A program made the translations under genes and the position numbers. Below, in pieces: positions 41,347-53,700 of a stretch of 64,000 nucleotides of DNA. The notes below the pieces were generated by a model. It saw nothing but the letters and a program-made list of their open reading frames with translations. It was not told the origin of the DNA and did not search any database. The stretch comes from Brugia malayi. Taxonomy: Eukaryota > Nematoda > Chromadorea > Rhabditida > Onchocercidae. Within the stretch, counting starts at the first letter, position 1; every line of letters begins with the position of its first letter. The stretch lies in NCBI RefSeq assembly GCF_000002995.4, contig NW_025062479.1, positions 17,356,721-17,420,720 on the forward strand, written 5' to 3'.

Positions 41347-42647
41347 CTATAATTCTAGATTATCAGAAATTTCCATACAATCACGTTCTGTGCGTTTTAA
41401 TACTCGTTTTTTACACAGATATTCCTGAAATGGATTTAAACCGAAATTCAGTAATAATAATAATGGCAGTAATAACCTAAAAAATTTCTTCTATATTCCA
41501 GACAGCATCCAACCGTCGAGTGGTTGGGAAAAATGAACTTATTTCAATTCTTTTTGTTTCTCTATTAATACTTCGCATCCGCAACATCTGAAACACCTAG
41601 TCATACTCCACAACTAACGTGAAAGATTACTATGGTAAGAATATAAAAACAATACCTCAAGTAGTGGTCTATTCCTGATATTATACCACTGTTCGAGATC
41701 ATTTTCATAACGCTCTAGTAATGCCTCACAGTTCTGTTTTAACGTTACGATTTCAACTGATGGAGTATCCCACATTTCGTAAGGTATACCTAATTCTACC
41801 TGCAATAAACAACTACTAACGTCAACCTTATATACTTTAAAAAAGATTTTCAATGTCACAGATTTGAAGACTGAGTTTCATTTACAACCAAAAGTAGCAG
41901 CGCAAACTCTAAAACCACTCCAAAAATTCGTAGTTGAACCTACTAAGATTTCATAAAAATCAATATCTAGAGGTAAAATTCTTAAACAACACTTTAAAAT
42001 AAAACATATGATACGTAAGCTTTTGAAGCATTGAAAATGAGCAAACCTTAACTCCTTTACTTCTTAGCTCATTCAGAGCTTTCATTGTATTACTTTCCTC
42101 CTTGGCAAAACGTGAAATGTCTGACTTCTCTTTATGCAGTTTATATTGCAGCATTCGCTCACAAGTTCCCTCCAAAGCTTCCACAAACTTAAACTCTTTT
42201 TCTACGGCCGAAATCTATAAAACCTTAATATCTCAATCAAACTCCTACTCAGAAAATGTATTAAAAATTGAAAAATTAACGTTATGTGTTCCTTTCAAAG
42301 AGATTAATGGCATCAGGAGAATAGGCACAGCAATCAGCATCAACAAAAGTGGCCGTCTTAATTTATTTTTTATCATCTTTATTTATCTAAAAAAAATTTA
42401 CCTTATAATAATGTTCCAAACCTACCTTAACAGCTCTATCATTTGCTAACTGTTCCTGAAACTCTCGCGCAAATAAAACACATGATTCGCAAGTTGACGG
42501 AAGATCGACCGTTGGTTCAGCAGTAGTTACAAAAGACTTCGAATATACAATTGATAAAGCAAAAAATAAAGCAATTAAATTAGGAAGATGTCGTTGAAGT
42601 TTTTTGCCGTTGTGGATGCTGCTGCTTCCATTCCTGTTCGTCATCAT
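41347..42647 (-). CDS. Canopy family ER protein (CNPY3/4-like)
   Basis: This is a saposin-like ER protein; the vertebrate CNPY3/4 members assist folding or trafficking of membrane receptors. Four exons, 42426-42647, 42047-42214, 41656-41799 and 41347-41424, join in phase to 203 residues. A hydrophobic signal core (LIALFFALSIVYS, about 24-36) follows an unusually long polar N-region. The six saposin-type cysteines are all present: CESC near residue 53, then in TCERML, NCEALLERY, YLCKKR and RDCMEI. KEESNTMKALNELRSKGVKV and GIPYEMWDTPSVEI are typical of the CNPY3/4 branch. The chain ends DNLEL, at best a weak ER-retrieval signal. No Met occurs downstream of the ATG pair at 42642-42647 before the first cysteine, so translation must start inside the MED31 last exon, 19 bases after a TTTATAG acceptor. 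Confidence 0.9.
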
Positions 42648-43461
42648 CGTGTTCCGTTGTATACACCTATAAAGGAATTTTGATTTATGCAGAAAGTTAT
42701 CAAAAGATCTATTACTTTATAATACTCATTTTGAAACAACAAAGCTAACATGCAATCGTTGGCGTTTACGAGTATAATATTGCCATTGCAGCAACTGTTG
42801 TTCTTCAATAAATTTTGCATTTGCTGTACAAGTTATTGCCTCACGAAAAGCTGAGCTCTGTACCGCTTCAAGGAAATGTAAGCACTGCGGATATTTCAAA
42901 GCTCTAGAAAAACCAAAAAAAAAAAAAAGATCATTGGAAAAAGAACTGAAATCACTGCATAAAGTAATGCAGAACATTTAAATATTTTATTTAATGAAAA
43001 AACACTTGAAAATACTAGGTGTCAATAAATCTAACCTCGCGTATTCTGGTCTTTTCCAGTACAAAAGGTATTTCAAATAATTGATGAAGTACGGCTCCTT
43101 AAAATAACCTCGCTGCGCTAAAACTAAAATTACTTCGGTTCAAATCTACTGAAATTGAGATTTAGTTCAATTAATATCAATATTAAATACGAGTAAGCAA
43201 AAAACCGAGAGGAAATATACAACAAACTCAATTACTTCATTAAAGGAAAAACTAACTAGAACAATAAAACGTACAATTCAAGTAATGAGGATTAGCTAAA
43301 GCCTGTACAAATTCACATTCAATTTCGAATCGCTTCTTTTGTTCCTCAGATGTTTCGGGACCCGAAACCGAGTTTAAACCGGAACCTTCAATGCTATAAT
43401 TCTTATAAGGTAAAATTGCATTACTGTTTTTACTGACAATAAACTTCCACAATTTGATCAT
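42580..43461 (-). CDS. MED31: Mediator complex subunit 31
   Basis: This is a subunit of the Mediator middle module, linking transcription factors to RNA polymerase II. Core exons are 43275-43461 (5' end uncertain), 43036-43123, 42750-42903 and 42580-42666. Diagnostic blocks are RFEIECEFVQALANPHYLN, FLAQRGYFKEPYFINYLKYL, LYWKRPEYARALKYPQCL and FIEEQQLLQWQYYTRKRQRL. After RQRLH a phase-0 intron leads to a polar tail (DDDEQEWKQQHPQRQKTS) ending at 42580, matching the Gln-rich MED31 tail. Without that splice the protein would end in HVSFVVSK at 42726. The start is unclear. ATG 43459-43461 gives 171 residues. Alternatively a 38-base exon at 43480-43517 splices to 43393 in frame (FRTSKQSGSFA then SIEGSG), with its Met further upstream. 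The last exon overlaps the Canopy start in a different frame. Confidence 0.92.
42666..42672 (-). promoter_or_regulatory. 3' splice site possibly shared by MED31 (cis) and Canopy (trans)
   Basis: TTTATAG followed by GTGTATAC on the minus strand. It is the in-phase acceptor for the MED31 last exon. It is also the only acceptor just upstream (19 bases) of the Canopy ATG pair. Confidence 0.6.
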
Positions 43462-43517
43462 GCATATAAGCAAACTCACCTCGCAAAAGATCCAGACTGC
43501 TTACTCGTTCGAAATTT

Positions 43518-44320
43518 CTGAAACAGCTAATTTTTTTTTTCAAATACAAGACCACAGACCACTATATTCATGCAAAACTTATACACTTAGCGGCTAAAGT
43601 AGTTTGCATTTCAACTGTTCCCATTTAATTTTAAATTATCCTCCCAAAAGAGTCGAAATAATGCTATACCAGAGAGAAAAACAAAATTCAGATTCTCTTT
43701 TTCTATCATACCTCATTCCATCTACTTTTGGTGAGTCTGAATTATCCTATATATAGACTTTGAACAAGTGTTCAGTTGTACTGTTCGGAAAAACACTTCA
43801 TAATATGAAATTTGCATAATAAAAAATGTATGGAAAGAAAGCTTCAAAAGAAGACAGGACTGAAAGCTTTAAAACGAAAGAAACTGAGCGAAATAACAAA
43901 AAATAGTTTATTACTCAAAAATTAGAAAAAAAAAAAGATGATACTGATCATGAAGTCAGGACTGCTTTTTAACAAAGTAACGAAGACGGAAAAAAATACT
44001 TTCCAACACTATCAAATCTTCCTTCAATTCAAATTACCACTTTTCTTTTCAGGACATATTTTTTAAAGGTATTCAATAATACCAAAGCTAAGAATTGCAC
44101 CCAGTTATCAGACTAAAGATGTGAGAATTAAAATTTAAATAGAACTAGTTTAAAGGAAATCGATAGAACCTGAATGCTTATTAGGAAACGAGAAAATCTA
44201 GATGATCTCTCAAGTTGTTTCTTGAATTAAAAAAATCTTTTTATAAGCAATTTCATCCTTATTCAGTGCTTTAGTTCCATAACATTTCAATCAAATTTCA
44301 TTAATAGTTACAACTTATTC
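43518..44320. other. Interval between MED31 and TRMT13
   Basis: About 800 bases between the TRMT13 stop codon and the first plausible MED31 exon, on the same strand. It is A/T-rich with no open frame worth reporting. It should hold the TRMT13 3' end and the MED31 5' region. The spacing is longer than in typical Caenorhabditis operons. Confidence 0.5.
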
Positions 44321-46602
44321 TCATCGTTTCTTTCCTACAATAAGCAAATTTTCAGGAGAAACAGTCCTTTTTACATATCTACACAAGGAAACATCATAGC
44401 CAAACTTCCGAAGTTCTACGACTCGACCAAATTCCAAAACCGCTTTAGCTTTCTGTCCAAGAAGTTCTTTCTCCGCTGAATTCAGCAACATGAATTCCAA
44501 CTTTGCTTTCTGTTGACCCAAATTTTCGAACTTTGGTGAATGAGATGAAAGAGAAACAGTACCATCAAGATTCTCCTAAAGTCAATAAAAACTTTTACTT
44601 CGTAATTCTAAAAATTTTGTAACAACTGAGTAAACTCTTATAGATAACACCTGATTAAGGAAACCGCAAACAGCCCATGTTGAAATATGTCTTAAAGCGG
44701 CAAATTCATTTGAGCTACAAATGCCATGAGATCCTAAGAAGGCACGACCAATGTACTGAAAAAGAGTAATATTCAATATAAAAGATGAGTTTTGATCATG
44801 TTATCCTTAGATTACTGAAAAATGCTATCAGTAAAGAAAATAAACTTTAAATTCATTAACCTCATTGTATGTAGTTCGATGATGGCAACATGGGGCTAAA
44901 ACGAAACCATTTACATTCAAACCGCTTTTTACTCCATTCATTAAGCACCGGATACCAAAATCTGTAGCAGCACCACAGAAATGCTTGCATACTGCTGCTG
45001 TATTATCCACATCCTAAAATTTTCACGAAAGAGTTATATTTGTATAATATGTTTTTGAAATATAAATTTAAACCATAAATAACTAAATTCCGAAAATTCT
45101 AGCTTTAATTATTTTTTTTTTATCGCTTTTTATCGCTAATTCCTTCCTTGAAGTACTTTTTAGCAACTTACCCGAATCAAATCAATTTTTGATAAATCAA
45201 GATGCTCCACCGAACAACGTAATCGTTCAAGAAAGACTAAATCCAGTTCCTCAATTTTGAAATGAATTAATTTAAACTAAAAAACTACATAAATTTAAAA
45301 TGGACAAATTATTTAAAAAAATCATGAGGAGAGTGTCGATAGTGCGTAACTATCGGAGTTTCGAAAAGGTAACATATCATTCTCCTTCCACTTCAAAAAA
45401 GTAAATATATTACTACTTCCGTTTTCCATATCAAACATTTTCATAGTACGCTCTTAACTAACTGAAATTCCAAAACTCAAATACAGTGAAATACTTGGAG
45501 TACTTACTTTGTGAATTTTATTATCGAATTTATTCCTTGATCCCATCTTCTCGATCAGCAGAAACCGACATTTTGGAGCAATTTTGGCCATCCAATATGA
45601 AAGCTGTGCTCTACCGGTTCCAAAATCTATCATACACCAGCGCTTGTCATTATTAAGCAACTCGATTATTCTTAGATGTTCTATAAAGAATTAAACATAC
45701 TGAAAACATAGGAATGATTCAATAAAACAAAAACTAAGAAAGATAAGGAGCAGTGTTCCAGCTCAAAGGCATGAGTCCCAGAACAAATCTCAGCTATCAA
45801 TCAGATTGTTAAAACTACCAATTATTGATGATATTTGCCAAATATGTTTCTTTTTCAGTTTTGAAAAACTTGAAGCACAGTTTTCAATAAAGTCATTTTT
45901 CAGAAATGAATCTGTTATATCATTGGCTATCTGGTTGTATATTCTTTCAATGATTTTTCGAATTCTCAAAAATTCGCCATCTGAAGGACGATACCATGGC
46001 TCCACTCCATTTGGAGATCCTTTAAAATATGTTTTGTAAACAAAATCAAACTAAGGAAAAAAATTTTCATCAAAATATCACAAATAGAACTATAAATATT
46101 AAAATATCTTAGCACTCCATTAATCTCATTTCATAAATGGTAAAACTTATGCTGAGTTATTTTTAAAATTTACATACATACAATGTAAGAAAAGAGTCAG
46201 CATCAATTATTATTTCTAAATCTGTCATCACTTGAGATAAATCCCAGAGAAAGTTATGCAATTAAACATAAGAAATAATGAAGGAAATAAACCTGCTAGA
46301 TTAAAATTTTTAACGATCCACGGTACTTCAGGTAAACGACTATTACATCGAGAAGATAAATGTTTTTGCAAATGTGATTTATTCACTGTGTGTCTTGGAT
46401 CGTTTGGACAAATGATACGATCCTGAAAAACTGCAACAGAAACACAAACAGTCATCAGATTACAGTTACCTCATTTGTGAAAATATGAGACCTCATTCTG
46501 ATCATCGTAAATAGCATGTTCTCCGCAATATTTCTGGCCGTTTTTCACCAGCATCCGACATTCCCGGTTTTTCTTTTTCAAAATAAAAGAACAACGTTCC
46601 AT
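44321..46602 (-). CDS. TRMT13: tRNA 2'-O-methyltransferase TRM13
   Basis: This SAM-dependent enzyme methylates the ribose at position 4 of the acceptor stem of certain tRNAs. Eight exons, 46492-46602, 46293-46422, 45819-46019, 45508-45680, 45172-45249, 44861-45013, 44651-44755 and 44321-44575, join in phase to 401 residues. The N-terminal CCCH finger (ERCSFILKKKNRECRMLV, then KYCGEH) and the U11-48K-type CHHC finger (CPNDPRHTVNKSHLQKHLSS, then RC) are both complete. The methyltransferase domain shows a glycine-rich SAM site (WCMIDFGTGRAQLSYW), VEHLDLSKID, CKHFCGAATDFGIRC and GFVLAPCCHHRTTY, characteristic of TRM13. The ATG sits 2 bases after a TTTTTGCAG acceptor, so the mRNA is probably trans-spliced. 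It heads a same-strand cluster with MED31 and Canopy. Confidence 0.95.
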
Positions 46603-46904
46603 GACTGCAAAAACAAACAAAAGATTCTTGAAATTTTGGTCAAGTCAAAACTTTGTACAGATTTCAAATGGACGGAACACACAGTAAGAAAACTCCGATG
46701 GTAAGAATTTATAGTAAGAGAAATCCGATCAGTGTGATACAGGTTATATCATCATAAAGGAATCTGGGGATTTACATACAAAACCAACCAAATTGTCCTA
46801 CAGTAAATACACACTGAATTATACAAACTCTATGCTGTTACACATCTTTTATGTATCCTGACAATTGTTTTATGAAGTTTGAAGGGGTGAAACGTCCATG
46901 CCAT

Positions 46905-46945
46905 ACTTCAGGTGACATCATATTGCATGTAACGTCACCTGAAGT
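46905..46945. repeat. Perfect 12-bp inverted repeat with 17-nt spacer
   Basis: ACTTCAGGTGAC (46905-46916) is the exact reverse complement of GTCACCTGAAGT (46934-46945). Open frames on both strands around it (46838-47098 and 46851-47045) are products of this near-symmetry and carry no domain. It may be a remnant of a small palindromic mobile element; this is inference. Confidence 0.75.
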
Positions 46946-47525
46946 TTTACTTAAGACTACAATTGCGGGCACACACATTTTATACAGAATATTACTAAAC
47001 AGTACAAAATACATCCATCTGGTTACTATCCCAGGCGACGAATAGCAATCACTACCAACGTCACGCAAAATCCGTCTGCTCGCAAAACGTGTGTACACAT
47101 ATTGCGGTAGTAGTGCAACAAAGTTTACCCAATGTGAAAACGCTCGAGTCGATGCAAAAAAACATTAACTGACCCTAAATTAATTGCTAAATTAATTGGT
47201 TTGGTGGTTAAATAAGGCGTACAGAATATCATTTTCATAACTTCACGATAATTAGGTGAAGAGGCGAATTCAATAACAAGTTATGGAACCATAAGGATGA
47301 CAAACCTTTAAATTTTGCATATTTAAATTTTGGGGTATAGAAAAGAAATCCCAAGCAGCGTTATGGTTCAGATAAGTTGCTAAAAGCGGAATGATGCATT
47401 TGAAAACTACTGGGTGACAGCTAATTTCGAAAATTCTTATTGTTTGTAAAACTAGAGAGTTTGGATGAAAGTCTTGAAAATTATATCTTAACAAAAATTT
47501 TAACCAAAACTTTCAGTTTTACGAG

Positions 47526-47840
47526 ATGATCGAATACTTATCTGTGGCTAATGACGACAAAAGATTACCAAAGAAGAATGATGAGGTTCAATTCAGAATA
47601 TTAGACTTCGTTACACTTCAATTCCTTGAACGTATCGATGATATCGTTGGGAAAGCTCATCTCTGGAAGGCACTACATCGATGGTTTCGGTTAGCTGACC
47701 ATATTTTTTGTTTCAATTGTGGGACTGTGAACGAAATTTTTTTGTTGAAGTTTCATTCAGCAACCTCCGATGAACTTTATTTTACCTCAAATTGTAAATT
47801 TAGACAGCTGGAATTCAAGAATTTTTGTGACTATCTGTGA
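47526..47840 (+). CDS. Possible orphan single-exon gene, 104 residues
   Basis: The open frame begins 9 bases after an ACTTTCAG acceptor (ending at 47516), which is how trans-spliced nematode genes start. The product is soluble and rich in Phe, Leu and Asp. Segments include IEYLSVANDDKRLPKKND and LQFLERIDDIVGKAHLWKAL, and it has three cysteines. It has no signal peptide, membrane helix or known motif. I do not recognise it. It could also be one exon of a longer gene or a chance frame. Confidence 0.35.
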   Translation: MIEYLSVANDDKRLPKKNDEVQFRILDFVTLQFLERIDDIVGKAHLWKALHRWFRLADHIFCFNCGTVNEIFLLKFHSATSDELYFTSNCKFRQLEFKNFCDYL

Positions 47841-50761
47841 TCTCCATCAAAAAATAAAACATATTACGCATTAGATGCGAAATGCAAAGTTAATATATCG
47901 GCCAAAACTTTACGTGCTTATTTTAAAGTCTTTCATGCCAAAATTCTAAGGTTAAGTTTTGATAAAATTTGAAGTCACACATTAAATGAGGAATAGCAGC
48001 GGTCAACAGTTGCAGTGCATGAGATACATTCGAAAGGTTTGAAATAATTTTTGTGAAGCGAATGATTAGATGACGCTGAGGTTACACGGTTGTTCCCAAA
48101 ACCTAATTGAATTTCAGATTTGAAACCATTTAGCTAAGCAATTGATTGACATTGAGAAATTGTGATTTCAATTGACCTTAAAATACTTGTGGCTTGAGTG
48201 ATATATACTTTTTTCGATATATACATCTATTTTTCTTTTTACTATAGAAGCTTATATTACGCTATATTGCTACCAAATGTTATACGAACTGTTATATTGC
48301 ACAACTCTCATAAGTTAGGAACAGGGATGAAGTAAGTAAATAAAAATAAACAAATACTTAACTTACCAAAAACTTCAACCATTTTATAAGTGTAATGATG
48401 CTTAAATCGCAGTTGAATAACGTTAAAAAAGACAGTTTGAGTTCTGATCAGTGGATGATGACACAGCCGAGGAAAAGTCGGCTAAACTTCCGTTTTGCTA
48501 TAAATAACTTTGTTTTCAGTTGATTATTGCTTTACTTTTCAGTGATTTAACTAAATCAAATATTCATCAAATACTTAGTATTTTGAAAAGAAATTGGACT
48601 CTAATTTTAAATTTGGTTGCAAAAGAAGACTTGAATTCAAGATGAAATTCGTCCTTTAGTCCTGCCTCGAAAACTCGAAAACAATTTTCTATTACCTGAG
48701 TTCACTCGCTTCAATCTTGTTTCAATCTTGCTAAAAATTATTCTGTTTCGGTCTGCTATGATTATGAATTTAGGTTGGATGATATCAGTACTGGTACAAT
48801 TTATTAAATTGTGTTTAGGTGTAAGATTATTTAGAACAGTATTTATAATTACAATTACGGCTAACTAAATCGAGTAGCAAATTTAATTTTTATTGCCTAT
48901 TAATTTAACTGCATTGAATTTCTGTTAAATTGGTTTAATTCTTGAAGTGAGCGCCAAAAAAAAACTAAAGTATATTGGATCATGGAGAAAATAATGAAGA
49001 ATTTTGATATTACGGCGTAATATTATTGTTTTCTGTGTAAAGAAGGAAAAACTGTAAGGCGAGACAAATTAACTCCTTGGCAACAATCGGCGAGGCCTTT
49101 TGAACATTGACTTATTGCTGTGTTATTCCAAGTATTTTAGCAGAAGGTTCAGAGAAATCACTTTTTTCCTTTTTTACTGCTATTAAATTCAAAGACTTCT
49201 TTCATTTAAAATGCAGTGTTTCTTTTCAAACTGTGATTTCATGGAAGTCCAACTGACTTTAAGTGAAAGGAAATGACATAAAGTTCAATAAATTCAATTG
49301 CATTACTAAAACAAAAAAATAGACTAAGATGTCAAGAAATTGTTACGATAATTTAATCTTTAACACAGCTCGTCATATTATCACTTAATAGCTGCGATTT
49401 ATATCAATTTTTTTTAAAAAAGCATTCCCAATTTCTCCAGTTAATTTAATAGATTTTGTAATCTCATCACAGTAACAAGTTTGATGAATAATTTTGTTCA
49501 CCAGCATGAATTTTAACGTATTAAGATATTACTCCTCATATTTCTGACTTAGAATTTTCCTCTACCTTAAAAAAATATCGATTTAAATACTTCAAGAAGC
49601 TGAAAAAGAAATCACCGGCCCTAGTGTTGTTACCCTACCAATATACGTTACCGGAAGATTAAACGATTCCATTTTAACTTTAAACTATAAAGGATAAAAT
49701 GGATAAGATTAAGTAAAAAAGTCATAAAAGATGAGAAATGTTAGTTCATAGATTGATTGTAGCGTAATAGCAAACAAATTGCAACCACCGATCTGCAGAT
49801 GAATATTCAAAAGCACGCCAATCCTAAAGCCATCGCATTTAATCACTCGGTTACGATCAGTTCAACAGACCGCAGAATACTTGTGGTTTCCAAAACTTCC
49901 TTCCAGAAATGTCATTGCTGAATTGCTGTCACTTCGATTAAGTCAAAGTTCGTACAAGCACATATAAGCGGCACAAAAAGACAGCAATTTAGGCAGTTGG
50001 AACTAGCCAGATGAATTAATACTAGTTAGATAAACTAAGTTAACTAGTTTGATAAATCAATAAAATACATTAAGGATAAAAAGGACAGCACTACCTGAAC
50101 ATATCCAATGAATAAACACAACCTGCTTTGATTTATCACCCAAATAACAAATCAAAGCTTCCATTTTAACCTTTATCATTTCTGTCTTGGACAAAAGCTT
50201 CAATATTCAAAAAATGCCCTTCTGGATGGGACGTCATTCTACTTGATGTCACTTCACTTCATGTTGCGTTAACTCAAAATATCACTGAATGCATATTCCT
50301 TTCAATAGTGCCAATGAGATGCGTTGTTTCGTTGCGGGTTACATTTCAGCCATATCGGAGATTAGGTTCAAATATGTGGTGAGGTATTTTTTGTGTAGAT
50401 GGGTACGTTGTTTATCGAAGCAATGAAACGGTACCTCTTTCCTGAACATCTTAGGAAAGGCGAGAGATTCTATCTACTGTTTCAGAAAACTCTGGAAAAG
50501 ATCACATCAAATTCGGGAAAACTTGATTCCTAGAAATGAGCAATTCCCTCTCCCTGTATTGCGTTCTAAAGTAGTGGAACCTCCTGTTCTTGTCTGTTTT
50601 ATTTGTTAAAAATTCATTATTAATTACTAATGAGCTTATTCGTAGCATAGTATTTATTACATCCTTCCAATGATTTTCCTAATTCCACTGTATTTCAAAT
50701 TTTAACAAGATTTTTTTTAAAGAGTTATACATGGAGTACAGCTGATATGCGAGAGGGAAAG

Positions 50762-53700
50762 ATGGCAGATGCATTTGTGGATATTCCAGTAAGCGCTGAA
50801 GTTCTTTATGTTTCAGAAGTGCTATACATCTTTAGTCTTTTGTTTAACAAATCAAAATATCCATGTTTCACTTCCATTTTTGTAATGTGAAGTGCGGTTC
50901 CACTTTTTTCAGGATTTCCAATTCCGAGCACTTCAGCGTGTGAAGATATTCGATAAATCAGATGGAACATTGTACGATAATATATGTCCGTCTTGGATTG
51001 CTGTCTCATCACGATATGGGATTATTGTTTGTGCTTCTGGATGTGATAAGTTGATATCTTTAAGAAGTAGCGATGTTCATCAGCTAAGCAGCAGTAAAGC
51101 TGATATCAATGCAGATGTACTTGTCATCAAGACGAAAGTAACCAACATTCAAGTTGAACAGGTTGATTTGTGTCTCTGTTATGTACATGACTTTTAAACT
51201 TTCACGAACAGCAATATTACCATAAATTTGGTAAAACATTAATTGTTCGGATTGTCACCAACACTAATTTTGAGCTGTTTTATCCCTGGTTTATTTATAT
51301 CATAATTAAAATTATCATTTCTTTTGAGCTTAATTTATTCGAGAAATTTATGCACTGGGTCCCAGTATCTTTGCAGCCTGTTGCATTGACTGCGTTAGCT
51401 TGTAACTGCTCAGGTCGCGTATTATCGGTTTTAATGCGAACATTATCTGGAGCATTCGTATTTCTCTATGATATATGTGCATTTTCCGTTGATTGTGTTA
51501 AGCAGGTTAGCTACTTACTATTTTGTATGTTTAGTAACACACATGTTTTGATCTTTAACTTTCAAATCTTTCTAGTCAATTAAAGCTTTTTAACTAAACA
51601 ATGCTTGCAGAGCTTTAGAGATTTGTTGCAGAGAGATCCCGTTTACAGTTTGAAGCTCTCTGCTGATCCAACTGCCCAACCTTGTTCCCTAAAATGGAAC
51701 CCACAACAGGATACTGTATTTGCTGTTGCTACGTCTGATGGCGTGTTATCCTGCTATTCTTTTGATATTGAGGTAATGCTATTTTGTAATTACTTTTTTG
51801 GCTTGGAAATCATGATATTAATTTATTCGACTTTTTTTCGTAATATATTTACCATATCTTTTAAAGAGATCTCATCAAATGTTTTCATATTGTAATGATA
51901 TGAAAGTGTTAGCTATTGGATGTGTCAGAGCGCTAGGAAAGCTCCAGAAGTATGGAATAAGCTGAGAAGGCACAGCCATATAGTATATTGAGTTTTATTA
52001 TACGATCGATGCTTACATGTTTATCATATACTAAGGAAGTGTCATAGTCCGCACATTCGGGGTAAATTTTAAAAAGTGACGTTTTTACAGAAATCGTCTT
52101 CGATAAGTGTGATTGGCACTGTTAAACATGATAATGTCGTAACCTGTATAGGATGGAGTCCAAAGGGGAAACAGTTGGTCATAGGCGACATTTCGGGTCA
52201 CGTAAAGCAGTACAAACCTGAAATGATATTGGTGCGCGTGACACCACCTCCTTTGAAAGGTAAACCAAAACATTTTAACTCAGTACAGGTGATTCAAGCT
52301 GGCTTAGCATTCGTTAGGAAAATTTTTATCGGTGTAATGAATCTTTTTTTTTTTTTTCATTATAGATGAAAATAATGCTCTGCGTTGTGTTGGAATCAGT
52401 TGGCTTGCAACTACTGAAATTCTTATTGCCTATTCTCCAAGAACAGGGCAGGAAGTAGATATAACGAAGTTATGTGTGAAAAAGGATACACCACCTCAAT
52501 GGACACATTTCAATGACATTAACTTTTGTGGCGATAAAAGCACTTTCGATCAACGAGTTGAATTTACACAACTGGTGGGTTGGAAATTGGTGTTGTGCTC
52601 CTCATCAAGATCCAGTGAGGTCAGCGAATCTTTTGCAAGAAAAAAAGATCCTTGACTTATGTTTTTGGCCGTATTATCGAATTTGACCTCAGCAACTGAG
52701 GAATAAATATTTAGCTGTTTCCCAAACTTACCTTTGTTTCAGGTAACAGTACTAGGTAAAGTCGGATCTGAGTGGAAGATCTGGACTTTAGATGATAATG
52801 GGCGAATTGAAATGCCTCTTGATTCTGAACACTGTGAAACCTATCCAGTTGGTATTTCTATCGATTTTTCATCAGTCCTCCCTGTCAAGATTGGTATGTT
52901 TTTTCATCTAATTTGTTTGTTTAGACTAATTATCACATTTCATTATTAGCGAAAGAAATATTCATAAAGAAAAGGTCATCTTATGAAACATGTTTCAAGA
53001 AATAAAAATATATTTCATTAGTTAATGCTTTTCTAAAAAACAAAAAGTATGTTTTCTTCGTTGAGAAGATTTCCCACAACAGAAGCAAATCGTTCCAGAT
53101 AACGAATACAGTATGGAACGTCCTCCTTGTCCTACAGTCTTGGTTTTATCGTCTCGAGGGATCCTTCTTGCCTTCAATGCATTATCTTCTCGTGCCGAAC
53201 ATCAAAGCATTAATATGTATATATCTGGTTTCCCTCTCTTTTTTTAGAAAAACTTTGCTTAAAAAAGACTGCTTTTTGATTAAAGAATATTTCTGGTAAT
53301 GTAGTTTTACAGTGCAGTTTTCTTCAAGATACATGGTATTCAGAGATTGATTTTCTTGCTTTATTAGTATCTGTTTGTTAACATTTATGCGGTTGCTATA
53401 TTTAGAACTTTTGTTTTGTAGTCAGATTCTGAAGTTTCAACTACAGTTATGTTTTTAGACAGACAGAAAATTTACCATCAGTGATTTACGGAAAGATATC
53501 AAAAAGGGCTGTTGTAAAACAGAATGAGTATTCTTGTATTGGTTCGCCAGATGCCATATGTCAAACTATTCCGGTACCTACAGATTCATTGGGTTCAGCC
53601 ATTTCTTCTGAAAGTACATGTATTCCAAAGCAGAATGAGTTGCAAGAGCAGGCAAAGGTTTGTACTAGAAACGAAAAGCTGATGTTACAGTGTCATTTAA

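Larger units (their letters stand above)
46603..50761. other. Intergenic interval with one possible small gene
   Basis: About 4.1 kb between divergent TRMT13 and the nucleoporin gene. It contains an inverted repeat at 46905-46945 and one ORF with a nearby acceptor at 47526-47840 (listed separately). The 47850-50760 part shows no open frame with a recognisable domain. The right end should contain the nucleoporin promoter. Confidence 0.55.
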
